Position numbers and translations under genes: made by a program. Below are positions 24,270-32,871 of a stretch of DNA of 64,000 nt, in pieces. This DNA comes from CATOSP01 sp965197545. Lineage in GTDB: Bacteria; Chloroflexota; Dehalococcoidia; Lucifugimonadales; UBA3495. The notes under the pieces are model-generated. The model was not told where the DNA came from. It made no database searches and was given only the letters and a program-made list of their open reading frames with translations. The stretch's first letter is position 1. Each line of letters begins with the position of its first letter. Location of the stretch: NCBI GenBank assembly GCA_965197545.1, contig CBDANJ010000008.1, forward strand, positions 2,604,001 through 2,668,000, written 5' to 3'.

Positions 24270-25354
24270 ACGTGTCCAGAGGACAGGTCGCTTTGCCTTG
24301 GATAGCGGCTGTCGCCTTGGTGGGAGCGCTGTTGTTGGGATGCAACTTCACCACGAGGGGCGGCCCGCAGGGTATGGAAGGTTCCTTCGACTCCCCCGCC
24401 ATTGGCGCGGACTTCGTCTACGTCAGCGGAGTCGACGGTTACCTGTACGCGCTGGACAGGACAACAGGAGAATTCGAAGGGGGCGCGGGCTGGAGACGAC
24501 CTTTAGCGCCCGCCGACACCCTGCCCCCACTGGTGTCCGGACCGGCGTTGGACAGCGAAGGGAAAGTCGTGGCCGTGGGCTCAGAGAACGGTAGAGTCTA
24601 CGCCTACGACGCGGCCACCGGGGAGGAAGTCTGGCAATTCACCACCGGGGGTAAGGTGTGGTCCACACCGATTATCCGCGACGGCACGGTCTACTTCGGT
24701 TCGCACGATAAGAACATTTACGCCGTGTCTCTGGCCACCGGAGAGCAGAAATGGGCATACCGCACCGGAGGCTCGGTGGTGGGCCGCCCGCTGCTGTTCC
24801 GCAGTCTGGTGATCGTCGGCTCCTTCGACAGGAAGCTTTACGCCATCGAGGCTTCGTCCGGTATCAAGCGATGGTCCGTGTCAGGGGGCAACTGGTTCTG
24901 GGCCGGACCAGTATCCGATGGGACGACCATATTCGCTGGGTCTATGGATGGCAATGTCTACGGCATAGACCCCAACTCGCTGAATCCCGGCGCGCCGGAC
25001 CCATTGGGGAACGTTCTCTGGAAGCACAACATGGGCTCGCCCGTCGTGTCGCGCCCCGCCCTGGTGTCCCGTGGACTGGTGGTCGCCGCCAAGGATGGAA
25101 AGGTGAGCCTGCTCGACACGGACGTTGCCGTCGCGACTGACCAGCGGGAGATCGCTTTCACCAACGTCCAGGGCGGTGCCGAGGTCACCGCTCCACTGTT
25201 CGCCGCTGGCGACTCTGTTTTAGTAGGGTCCCAGGACAGCACCGTCACCCGGATCGAGATCGGCGCAAATCAGGCGGGCCAGGCGTTCATTCGGACCCAT
25301 TGGTGCCTCGACACCAAAAACGGCGATGTCCAATGTGAAACGGCCAGGGAGTAG
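24266..25354 (+). CDS. PQQ-type beta-propeller lipoprotein (BamB-like fold)
   Basis: A 362-residue secreted lipoprotein. The signal ends in VGALLLGC with lipid attachment at C26. The mature part has repeated PQQ/pyrrolo-quinoline-like blades: VYAYDAATGEEVWQFTTGGK, IYAVSLATGEQKWAYRTGG, LYAIEASSGIKRWSVSGG and VYGIDPNSLNP. Such propellers bind proteins at the membrane surface (BamB in outer-membrane assembly) or act in extracytoplasmic redox enzymes. No catalytic ligand can be inferred here. The start is GTG 24266, overlapping the preceding stop. It is embedded in the rnpA-yidD-yidC cluster, which suggests a membrane-protein biogenesis or quality-control role (inference). Confidence 0.8.
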   Translation: MNVSRGQVALPWIAAVALVGALLLGCNFTTRGGPQGMEGSFDSPAIGADFVYVSGVDGYLYALDRTTGEFEGGAGWRRPLAPADTLPPLVSGPALDSEGKVVAVGSENGRVYAYDAATGEEVWQFTTGGKVWSTPIIRDGTVYFGSHDKNIYAVSLATGEQKWAYRTGGSVVGRPLLFRSLVIVGSFDRKLYAIEASSGIKRWSVSGGNWFWAGPVSDGTTIFAGSMDGNVYGIDPNSLNPGAPDPLGNVLWKHNMGSPVVSRPALVSRGLVVAAKDGKVSLLDTDVAVATDQREIAFTNVQGGAEVTAPLFAAGDSVLVGSQDSTVTRIEIGANQAGQAFIRTHWCLDTKNGDVQCETARE

Positions 25355-25360
25355 GTCTTT

Positions 25361-26290
25361 TTGGAAGCCCTTTCGGTAATCTGGAATGAAGCGATCATAC
25401 GGCCCATGCTCAACACCTTAATGGTGTTGTACGTGGTCAGCTTCAGCCAGATGGGCATCGCGATCATCCTGCTCACCGTCCTGGTCCGGGTGGTCACGCT
25501 GCCGCTGACTCTGAAGCAGGTGCGGCAGATGCGGGCCATGAGTACCCTGCAGCCCAGGATGCGCGAGATCCAGGAACGCTACCGCAACGACCGGGCCCGC
25601 GTCTCTCAAGAGACCATGCGTATGTACCGGGAGGCCGGGGTCAACCCCATCGGCTGCCTGGGGCCGCTGGTAGTCCAGATGCCTATCCTGATCGGCCTGT
25701 TCCGGGTATTGATCCAGACCGTGTTCTCAAAACCGGACGACCTGGTCGGGCTCTCGGACAAGCTCTACAACTGGATACCCCTGGTCAATATCCACGCGGC
25801 CGCGCCATTGAACGCCACGTTTATCTGGCTCGACCTCGGTCAACCCGATCCCTTGACGGTGGTCATCCCCGCGTTGGTTTTTGTCTCTACGTGGGTCCAA
25901 CAAAAGATGACCATGACGCCGTCCACCGACCCGCGGCAGCAGTCCAACCAGACTATGATGCTTTGGATGATGCCGCTGATGATCGCATTCTTTTCCCTTC
26001 AGTTCCCAAGCGGCCTATCACTCTACTGGATCGTCTCGAACGTCATCGGTATCACCATCCAGTATTTCGTAACAGGGTGGGGTCCTCTGTTCCCGCTGTT
26101 CCCCAGGGCGCCAGCAGCACCGGCGCCCCCGGAGCCCTCAGGGCCGGCAGCGGATGAGGGTCCCCGAGAGGAGATGGGAGATAATGGAAGTTCGCGTAAT
26201 GACCGCCCGCACCGTCGAAGAAGCAATCGAGTTGGCGCTGAAAGAGCTAGACGCCGACCGCGACGAGGCCGAGGTAGAAATACTAAGTAG
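25361..26290 (+). CDS. yidC: Membrane protein insertase YidC/Oxa1
   Basis: A 309-residue Oxa1/YidC-family insertase lacking the large periplasmic domain of proteobacterial YidC. Core features are MGIAIILLTVLVRVVTLPLT with the hydrophilic-groove arginine, the amphipathic region RQMRAMSTLQPRMREIQERY, GCLGPLVVQMPILIGLFRVL and a last pair of helices near residues 160-245. The C-terminal 40 residues are strongly basic (RPHRRRSNRVG, then RARRRPRRGRGRNTK), a tail known in other YidC/Oxa1 proteins to contact ribosomes. The start is TTG 25361 after GGGAGTAGG. The last 107 bases overlap jag in another frame. Confidence 0.92.
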   Translation: MEALSVIWNEAIIRPMLNTLMVLYVVSFSQMGIAIILLTVLVRVVTLPLTLKQVRQMRAMSTLQPRMREIQERYRNDRARVSQETMRMYREAGVNPIGCLGPLVVQMPILIGLFRVLIQTVFSKPDDLVGLSDKLYNWIPLVNIHAAAPLNATFIWLDLGQPDPLTVVIPALVFVSTWVQQKMTMTPSTDPRQQSNQTMMLWMMPLMIAFFSLQFPSGLSLYWIVSNVIGITIQYFVTGWGPLFPLFPRAPAAPAPPEPSGPAADEGPREEMGDNGSSRNDRPHRRRSNRVGAERARRRPRRGRGRNTK

Positions 26291-26825
26291 GGGCAAGTCG
26301 GGATTCCTGGGGATCGGCGCGGAGCTTGCCCGGGTACGGGTCACCAAGATTGCCCAGGGCGCCAGCGCCGCCTCCATCGCCGTGGACGCTCTGAGCAATA
26401 TACTCCAGGCGGCGAACGTCAACGTTAGCCGTACCCTCCGGTCCGCCAACGACCCGGACGTGGGTGGGCCGATCATCGACCTATCCGGCGAGGACTCCGG
26501 CCTCTTGATCGGGCGGCGCGGCCAGACCCTGCAAGCGCTACAGTTTCTGGTCAACATCATCGTCCGGCAAAAGATGGGGGAGAGCGTCCGGGTGATGCTG
26601 GATGTCGAGCGCTACCGGGAGAGGCGGGAGTCTTCGTTGCGGGATATGGCCACCAAGGTCGCCGCAAGGGTCGTGCAGACCAACCGCAGCGTTACCCTTG
26701 AACCCATGCCCCCCGCCGACCGGCGGGTGGTGCATACGGCGCTGGCAGACTACCCGGGAGTCGCCACAGAAAGCACAGGAGAGAGGGACAACCGCAAGGT
26801 AACGGTCATGCCGAGTAGCTCTTAG
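26184..26825 (+). CDS. jag: RNA-binding protein Jag/KhpB
   Basis: From ATG 26184 this is a 213-residue protein with the three Jag parts. The Jag-N domain reads ARTVEEAIELALKELDADRD and IEILSRGKSGFLGIG. The KH domain reads DSGLLIGRRGQTLQALQFLV. The R3H domain reads DRRVVHTALADYPGVATEST and GERDNRKV. The start follows GGGAGATA, five bases downstream of a GGAG. An upstream in-frame ATG at 26154 is less likely. KhpB/Jag binds RNA and affects cell elongation and division in Firmicutes. Its position after yidC is widely conserved. Confidence 0.92.
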   Translation: MEVRVMTARTVEEAIELALKELDADRDEAEVEILSRGKSGFLGIGAELARVRVTKIAQGASAASIAVDALSNILQAANVNVSRTLRSANDPDVGGPIIDLSGEDSGLLIGRRGQTLQALQFLVNIIVRQKMGESVRVMLDVERYRERRESSLRDMATKVAARVVQTNRSVTLEPMPPADRRVVHTALADYPGVATESTGERDNRKVTVMPSSS

Positions 26826-26840
26826 GGGCGGCGGTTCGCC

Positions 26841-27086
26841 TTAGCCTGCCCTCTCGCGCTTGGGCCGCCACGGTCCTGGAAGTCCCTCCAAAGGTTCGCA
26901 GACCCGGCAAGGCCGAAAACCGGCCGCGTAGGCCTCCTCGGATGACGCAAAACGCACACGGTTTTCCGCCTTGGTTCGCCGGCCCGGAGGGCAGTTGGGG
27001 CGGCAGAATATCCGTGTTGTCGTGCAACCATTGATGATTGGCTCACTCGTCATGTCTCGCCCTGCTCGCACGGTCCCGGCAGCCAC
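26841..27086 (-). CDS. Stand-alone Ada-type zinc-binding domain protein
   Basis: An 81-residue protein matching the N-terminal metal-binding domain of Ada: TTTRIFCRPNCPPGR with C28 and C32, then SSEEAYAAGFRPCRVCEP with C60 and C63. In Ada these four cysteines hold zinc, and the first accepts methyl groups from DNA methylphosphotriesters. Here the AraC and methyltransferase domains are absent. An internal ATG gives a shorter start (MTSEPIING). It lies 21 bases after the recQ stop on the same strand, so it may be the last gene of a small repair operon. Function beyond zinc binding is inference. Confidence 0.8.
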   Translation of the reverse strand: MAAGTVRAGRDMTSEPIINGCTTTRIFCRPNCPPGRRTKAENRVRFASSEEAYAAGFRPCRVCEPLEGLPGPWRPKRERAG

Positions 27087-27107
27087 AACCGCCAGTCTTG
27101 GTACAGG

Positions 27108-29345
27108 CTAGATCGTGACTGGTCCAGAGTGTGGGACTCCGTGGGTAGGACTCTCGCCGTTGGTCCGGCGTTTCTGGTATATCCCCAGCCGCACGACCCT
27201 AAGTTCTTCGTAGTCGTAGCCGTCCCCCAGCAGGTCCATCACCGGCCTGAGCAGCAGTTGACCGCTGGTCTCGAAGGCCGACTCAATTGCCTGGCAGCGG
27301 GCGGGTGATGGCATAAGATGGCCGAGTTCGACCTCTATGCCCTCGTTTACCAATCTTTCCAGGTGGGCCAGGACCCTGGACCGTTTCACGCCTCGCTGCT
27401 CAGATGCTTCCTCCAGAGTGGACCCGTTGGACACTAGTTCGCCAGTCATCCGGGCCGAGTCGCTGACACTCGGACGGGACTTTCGTCCGAATGGGGTCTC
27501 TACCGGATCGTAGAATCGCGGCAGGCCCTTGGAATCAACGTAACGGGTAATCATCTCAACGAAAGTGTCCCCGAATTCACGTAACTTCGCCGACCCGACA
27601 CCCGAGACGCGGGAAAACTGCTCCCGGGACCTAGGAGCCTTGCGGGCCATATCTTGCAACGACCGATTTCCGAAAATCACATACGCCGGTACTTCCCGTT
27701 CGTCGGCAAGCCGTTTACGTAAGGCTGACAGCTCGGAGAAAAGCTCTTCATCATAGCTTCCGCCATCCTCCCTGGTCCTTGTCTTAGACTCTGCCTTCGA
27801 GATTGGCCTCGTCAAAGTCAACGTGGCACGACTCTTGAGAAATTCGCGTCCTTTTGGCGGGACGCTCAGGATAGCGTATTGACCGTCGGCTTCTGTAAGG
27901 AGCCCTTGGTTGATAAGATCCGGAACGATATCCTGAAATTCATTCTCCGACCGCTGCCTGCCGACGCCGAATAGCGGAAGCTCGTGATGGTCCCATTTCT
28001 CGACTGGCTTCGTCTTCGACCCCCGTAGCACGCTGATAACGTGCTTTGCTCCGAACCGCTGACCCGTGCGGACGACCGCGGACAAGAGCATCTGGGCACT
28101 TTCGGTTGCGTCATAGGACTCCCGGGGGATAAGGCAAACATCGCAACTTCCGCAGTTAATCCCCGGCCATTCCTCACCCAGGTACTCCAGCAGGAACTTG
28201 CGGCGGCAGGTGGTCAGGGTACAGAAATCCAGCATCCGCCGCACTCGTTCCCTGGCCCGCTCCTTCTCATCATCGTCTTCCAACTGGCTGATAAAGTACT
28301 CGTGCTTCGCCCTGTCGCCGGGGGTGTAGAACAGAACGCACTCGCTGGGCATTCCGTCGCGTCCAGCCCTGCCAGTCTCCTGGTAATAGCCCTCGACGCT
28401 CTTGGGCATATCGTAGTGGACCACCAGACGAACATCCGGCTTGTCGATGCCCATCCCGAACGCAATGGTTGCTACGACGATGGGAAGTTGGTCACGGATG
28501 AACCGTTCCTGGACATCCCGTCTGTCATCGGGTCCCATTCCGCCGTGGTACGACTCAGCGCGGAAGCCCCGTTGGGACAGCGACCGCGCGGTTTCCTCGG
28601 TCGCCCTTCGGGAGAGGCAATAGACGATCGCCGACTCGCCCTGGTGTTTCGTCACCAGTCCCAACAGCGCGGAGAAGGCTTCGGCCTTGGGTTCCACGGA
28701 ATAGGTCAGGTTTGGCCGGTCGAAACTGGACGCGAAAATCTGAGGCTCGCGAAGGCCCAACTGGAAGAGGACGTCCGCCCTTACCCGCCTGGTTGCCGTT
28801 GCGGTCAGTGCGATGACCGGAGCTTTCGGACAGACCTGGCGTAGCCCCTGTAACTCGCGGTAGGCGGGGCGGAACTCATGCCCCCACTCGGAGACACAGT
28901 GGGCTTCGTCGATGGCGATAAGACTAACGTTCAGGGTCTTGAGAAATGCCTGAAAACCCGGAAGGACCACGCGTTCCGGCGCGACATACAGAATCTTGGT
29001 ATCGCCCCGATGGGCGCCCTCACCCACCGCGGCAACCTCCCTTTGGTCCAGGGAGCTATTGATGAAGGCGGCTTTGATTCCGTTGGTCTTCAGCGCGTCT
29101 ACCTGGTCCTTCATCAACGAGATAAGGGGGGAAATGACCAGGGTGAGGCCGTCCCGGGCCAAGGCCGGTAACTGGTAACAGAGAGACTTCCCGCCGCCAG
29201 TGGGCATGAGGACAAAGGCGTCCTTCCCGTCCATCACCGAGCCAATGATCTCTTCTTGCAGCGGCAAGAAACCATCGAAGCCGAAGTGAGTCTTCAGCAG
29301 GTCGAGCATGTGCTCTATGCTACCGAAACCGTGCCAACTCTTCAA
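27108..29345 (-). CDS. recQ: ATP-dependent DNA helicase RecQ
   Basis: A 745-residue RecQ. Helicase motifs are visible: motif I MPTGGGKS (residues 47-54), motif II IDEAHCVSEWGHEFRP, ALTATAT, and motif VI YYQETGRAGRDG. The RecQ zinc-binding cysteines are in FCTLTTCRRKFLLEYLGE and INCGSCDVC, with a winged-helix region after. An HRDC-like domain (SALRKRLADEREVPAYVIFG) and a C-terminal HTH follow. It unwinds recombination and replication intermediates. The first 12 residues may be excess, as MLDLLKTHFGFDGF is the usual beginning. A family 1 element lies just upstream, near its promoter region. Confidence 0.93.
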   Translation of the reverse strand: MKSWHGFGSIEHMLDLLKTHFGFDGFLPLQEEIIGSVMDGKDAFVLMPTGGGKSLCYQLPALARDGLTLVISPLISLMKDQVDALKTNGIKAAFINSSLDQREVAAVGEGAHRGDTKILYVAPERVVLPGFQAFLKTLNVSLIAIDEAHCVSEWGHEFRPAYRELQGLRQVCPKAPVIALTATATRRVRADVLFQLGLREPQIFASSFDRPNLTYSVEPKAEAFSALLGLVTKHQGESAIVYCLSRRATEETARSLSQRGFRAESYHGGMGPDDRRDVQERFIRDQLPIVVATIAFGMGIDKPDVRLVVHYDMPKSVEGYYQETGRAGRDGMPSECVLFYTPGDRAKHEYFISQLEDDDEKERARERVRRMLDFCTLTTCRRKFLLEYLGEEWPGINCGSCDVCLIPRESYDATESAQMLLSAVVRTGQRFGAKHVISVLRGSKTKPVEKWDHHELPLFGVGRQRSENEFQDIVPDLINQGLLTEADGQYAILSVPPKGREFLKSRATLTLTRPISKAESKTRTREDGGSYDEELFSELSALRKRLADEREVPAYVIFGNRSLQDMARKAPRSREQFSRVSGVGSAKLREFGDTFVEMITRYVDSKGLPRFYDPVETPFGRKSRPSVSDSARMTGELVSNGSTLEEASEQRGVKRSRVLAHLERLVNEGIEVELGHLMPSPARCQAIESAFETSGQLLLRPVMDLLGDGYDYEELRVVRLGIYQKRRTNGESPTHGVPHSGPVTI

Positions 29346-29403
29346 TTCTCCGGTGTCAGCGGTCCGGTATACGGATTTCGGTCATCAGTACCTGAACTTA
29401 TAA

Positions 29404-29503
29404 GAAACTATATCGAAACGAGGCTTCCCCAATGTCTCCTTCTTTCGCAAAAGGGGGATTTCCCCTCTGGCGAAGCCTGTTCGTTCAGTTTTGAGACCTT
29501 GTA
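29404..29503. mobile_element. MITE-like element, family 1, copy A
   Basis: The left end reads GAAACTATATCGAAACGAGG, the centre holds the TTTCGCAAAAGGGGGATTTC hairpin, and the right end has GTTTTGAGA and then diverges. It shares the layout of the copies at 37767-37875 and 53513-53656. It sits between recQ and the EstB-like gene. The right terminal repeat is degraded. Confidence 0.6.
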
Positions 29504-29578
29504 ACTGTCGGTCCTGCCCCGCTACGGGGAGCTATCAGGACCGCGGCGGCGGATAACCCACGACCGCGTCACCATCTT

Positions 29579-30688
29579 CTACAGGCAGGAGTCTCTGACC
29601 GCCTGGGAAACAGCCGCAAGCCGCGCTACGTTGGTCTCGTTGCCTCGGAACCCATTGGTGATAAGACCCACCGCCAGCCCAGAGTCGAAGTCCGCCCAGC
29701 CGATCGACGTGCCTGCCCCGCCGTGGCCGAAGGTGTTGAGCGGGTTGCCGGTGGACTTGCCCATCCGGTCGTCGGCCAACGCGAGGCCCAGAGACCTCCG
29801 GGCAAACGCTCCCGAGGACTGGTCGATCCCCTCGACCTGCTGGGTAACCGCCTCGTCAACCGTCTCCGGCTTCAAGAGTTGCACGCCGTCCAACGTTCCA
29901 TGCCGCTCCAACATGGCGTAAAAGCGGGCCAGGTCTCCGGCGGAGGCGATGCCGTTGGCTCCGGGAGTGATGGTGTGGTGGACCTCCGGTTTGTCGAACA
30001 CCACGGCGTAACCGTTGGTGTCCGCGTCGTCCTCCATCACGTGTATGCGGGACACGCGGCTATCAAGGGCCGGTGGCAGGTTTACATAAGCGCTGTCCAT
30101 TTGCAGCGGGGCGGCCAACTCGTCGGCAAGGAACCTGTCGAAAGTCCGCCCGTCGATTCGGCGTACCAACTCGGCTATCACCCAGCCGTAATTGATCGGA
30201 TGGTAGGCCAAGACCTCCCCGGAAGGGTACTTGGGCACGGCCCGTTCCATGGCCCGGGTAACCTTGGACCAGTCTGCCCAGTCGGTCCAGGGCAAGTCTG
30301 CCGGGGTGTCGGGGAACCCCCCACGATGGCTGAGGATGTGCCGGACGGTCACGTCCTCCTTGCCGTTCTCGGCAAACTCCGGCCAGTGCTTGGCAACAGG
30401 GTCGTCCCAATTCACCTTGCCTCTTTGCTTCAGGATGTACAGGCAGCAGGCGGCGAGGGGCTTGGTGGAGGAGAACAGCACGAACATGGTCTCATCGTCC
30501 ACGGGACGCCCGGTGTTGGCGTCGGCGGCGCCTCCATAAACGTCCAGCACCAGCTTGCCGTACCGGTACACCGCCAGACCCGCGCCGGGGTGGACACCGT
30601 CGGCGATCTGCTGGTGGAAAAGGTCCATCGCTTGCTGTAATTTTCCCGGGTCCATGGACACCGTATCCGGAGTCGTCAACGTGGCCAT
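29579..30688 (-). CDS. EstB-like serine hydrolase (class C beta-lactamase fold)
   Basis: A 369-residue serine hydrolase of the class C beta-lactamase/penicillin-binding fold. The SxxK nucleophile is S73-S74-T75-K76 in FVLFSSTKPLAA. The Tyr motif is AYHPINYGWVIAEL, close to the YHA-TYGW form of EstB-type carboxylesterases rather than YSN of lactamases. A GHGGAGTS element stands in place of KTG. There is no signal peptide, so it is probably cytoplasmic and an esterase rather than a resistance enzyme. It is the last gene of the CoA-transferase/enoyl-CoA hydratase cluster and begins 53 bases after the hydratase stop. The substrate is unknown. Confidence 0.85.
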   Translation of the reverse strand: MATLTTPDTVSMDPGKLQQAMDLFHQQIADGVHPGAGLAVYRYGKLVLDVYGGAADANTGRPVDDETMFVLFSSTKPLAACCLYILKQRGKVNWDDPVAKHWPEFAENGKEDVTVRHILSHRGGFPDTPADLPWTDWADWSKVTRAMERAVPKYPSGEVLAYHPINYGWVIAELVRRIDGRTFDRFLADELAAPLQMDSAYVNLPPALDSRVSRIHVMEDDADTNGYAVVFDKPEVHHTITPGANGIASAGDLARFYAMLERHGTLDGVQLLKPETVDEAVTQQVEGIDQSSGAFARRSLGLALADDRMGKSTGNPLNTFGHGGAGTSIGWADFDSGLAVGLITNGFRGNETNVARLAAVSQAVRDSCL

Positions 30689-30741
30689 TTCACTTCCTCC
30701 GTGGGCCTATAGTTATGAGGGGCCTAAACCGGACTCGACCG

Positions 30742-31506
30742 TCAGCGCCCCTGCCATACCGGGGCGCGTTTCTCGGCGAAGGCCTTGACCCCTTCCTGGG
30801 CGTCCTCGGTTGCCAGGACTTCATCACGCTTTTTCTGGGCGAAGTCGACGCGCTCAACCAGTCCCATCTCGGACCCTCTTACCGACGCCTCTTTGATAGC
30901 CGCCAGGGCGAGGGGAGCGTTTCCTGTTATCTGACGGGCCATCGCCTGGGCGCGGGGCATTACCTCTTCCGGCGGCACCACGTAGTTGACCAACATCAGC
31001 TCATGGGCTTTCTTGGCGTCGACGAAATCGCCGGTGAAAAGGAACTCAAAGGCGATGTTGCGCGGCACTACCTGGGAGAGCAGCGCGGGGCCGCTGACCG
31101 ACGAGATTCCCCGCTTGGCCTGGGGCCAACCGAACTGGGCCTCGCTGGACGCAATCCGGATGTCGCTGCCCAGCGCGATCCCGCAACCCTGGGCCAAGCA
31201 GATGCCGTTGATGGCCGAGATGATCGGCTTCCAGATATTGGACTGCACAACGTAAAGGTCCCCGGTGCTTGGACCCTCGTTAGCCCTGGCCGAGGCCATC
31301 GCTACCAGGTCATGTCCGGTGGAAAAGGCCCGTCCGTTGCCGGTTACGATGGCGCAGCGCACTTCCGGGTTGTCCTTCACGTCCTGGAAGGCGTCCCAGA
31401 GCATTTGCCGCATCTCGGGGTTGATGGCGTTCAGCTTTTCGGGGCGGTTCATCGTGATGTACGCGATGCCCTCTTCTATCCGGTAGATGACCTCTTGTTC
31501 CGTCAA
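30742..31506 (-). CDS. Enoyl-CoA hydratase/isomerase family protein
   Basis: A 254-residue crotonase. It begins with IAYITMNRPEKLNAINPEMR. The first oxyanion-hole segment is GRAFSTGHDL, and the second is INGICLAQGCGIALGSDIRI. Position-specific glutamates typical of hydratases are not unambiguous, so isomerase or hydrolase activity is possible. Together with two upstream CaiB-type CoA-transferases on the same strand it suggests a pathway in which an acid is activated by CoA transfer and then hydrated. The start is ATG 31506. Confidence 0.88.
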   Translation of the reverse strand: MTEQEVIYRIEEGIAYITMNRPEKLNAINPEMRQMLWDAFQDVKDNPEVRCAIVTGNGRAFSTGHDLVAMASARANEGPSTGDLYVVQSNIWKPIISAINGICLAQGCGIALGSDIRIASSEAQFGWPQAKRGISSVSGPALLSQVVPRNIAFEFLFTGDFVDAKKAHELMLVNYVVPPEEVMPRAQAMARQITGNAPLALAAIKEASVRGSEMGLVERVDFAQKKRDEVLATEDAQEGVKAFAEKRAPVWQGR

Positions 31507-31568
31507 TTCTGGTCCTCCACTTCGTGACTCGATGCTTGGGATTGATTTGGCTTGGGATTAACTTGTGG

Positions 31569-32870
31569 TCAAATGATTCGTGACCCCGTGGGCTTCGTTC
31601 CGATGACGCCCCGCTCTTCCAATCCATCAATCTTTTCGCCGGTCATCCCCAGAACCTCGCCGTACACAAGGCGGTTGTGCTGACCCAAGGCCGGGGCGGC
31701 CCATCGGACCTCCCCAGGAGTGGCCGACATCTTGAACGGGATGCCCGGGTACATCTTGGGCCCTACCTGCTCGTGGTCCACCTCTACAAAGGTGCCTCTG
31801 GCTTTGTAATGGGGGTCTTCCAGTAGGTCAGGGCCGCGCATGACCGGACTCGCGGACACCCCAACCTGTTGCAGCAGGTGGCTGACTTCATAGGGGTCTT
31901 TGCCAGCCGTCCATTCCGATATCAGCCTGTCCAATCTGTCCTGCCGTTGCAGCCGGTCCGCGCCGGTGGCGAAATCTTGCTCGGCGGCCAATTCCGCTCC
32001 GCTGATGGCCGCCGCCAGGGACCGCCACTGGGCGTCGTTGGACACCGAAATGGTTACCCAGCGGTCGTTTCCGGCGCACTGATACGCGTTGTGCGGCGCG
32101 AAATGCGGGGAATGGTTGCCCATGCGCTCCGGTTCTTCGCCGCCCACCTGATAGGCCAACACTTCGCCGCCGATGAGCGACACCGCCGATTCCTGCTGGG
32201 AGACGTCAATGAACATCCCCTTGCCCGTGCGCCGCCGTCGTCTCAGGGCGGCCAGCACGACCCCGGCCGCGTGGGCGCCGGTGATGGGGTCGCCGTGGTT
32301 GATGCCCGACTTCATGGGCCCTTCGTCCCGATAGCCGGTCATGTGGGCCATTCCCGATAGCTGCTCTTGCCCAATCCCGTAGGCCACATACTTTTGCCAG
32401 GGCCCGTTGTTCCCGAAAGCGGGCATGGACACATAGATGAGGTCGGGCCGGAGTCTGCGAAGGGTCTCGTAATCGTAGCCGAGCCGGGCCAGGCTCCCCT
32501 GACGGAAGTTTTCGACAAGGACGTCGCTGATGGAAACGAGCTGATCGAACACGCGCCGCCCCTCGTCTCCGGTCAACTCCAGGCTCACACCGTACTTATT
32601 CATGTGCAGGCAGTTGAACCAGCCGTTGCGGTTCCAGGGCTGCTCGCCGGGGTCCGAGTCGGGGTAGGCGGCAATTCCGGGAGCGGGGTTCACGGGGCCG
32701 CGGTGCGAATCGTACACGCTGAGCGATTCTAACTTGATTACTTCCGCGCCCATGTCGGCCATCAGCTTGGTGCAGTATGGGCCGGCCCAGATTCGGGAAA
32801 GGTCCAATATCCGATAGTTCTTCAGCGGTAGCCGTAGGCCCGCGGATTCCGGGGCGCTGCTCGAAGTCAA
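31569..32870 (-). CDS. CaiB/BaiF family CoA-transferase
   Basis: A 433-residue type III CoA-transferase. The N-terminus shows ILDLSRIWAGPYCTKLMADM and GAEVIKLES. DVLVENFRQGSLARLGYDYE is the standard element before the catalytic region, and GNNGPW follows. These enzymes move CoA between carboxylic acids (formyl-CoA:oxalate, succinyl-CoA:carnitine-type and others). The substrate pair cannot be assigned. It lies two bases downstream of another CoA-transferase gene on the same strand. The two may form a heteromer, or serve different substrates. Confidence 0.88.
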   Translation of the reverse strand: MTSSSAPESAGLRLPLKNYRILDLSRIWAGPYCTKLMADMGAEVIKLESLSVYDSHRGPVNPAPGIAAYPDSDPGEQPWNRNGWFNCLHMNKYGVSLELTGDEGRRVFDQLVSISDVLVENFRQGSLARLGYDYETLRRLRPDLIYVSMPAFGNNGPWQKYVAYGIGQEQLSGMAHMTGYRDEGPMKSGINHGDPITGAHAAGVVLAALRRRRRTGKGMFIDVSQQESAVSLIGGEVLAYQVGGEEPERMGNHSPHFAPHNAYQCAGNDRWVTISVSNDAQWRSLAAAISGAELAAEQDFATGADRLQRQDRLDRLISEWTAGKDPYEVSHLLQQVGVSASPVMRGPDLLEDPHYKARGTFVEVDHEQVGPKMYPGIPFKMSATPGEVRWAAPALGQHNRLVYGEVLGMTGEKIDGLEERGVIGTKPTGSRII

Positions 32871-32871
32871 T

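Noticed and set aside
29723..30640. Long plus-strand frame opposite the serine hydrolase
   Set aside because: It is the antisense shadow of an EstB-like gene with catalytic motifs.
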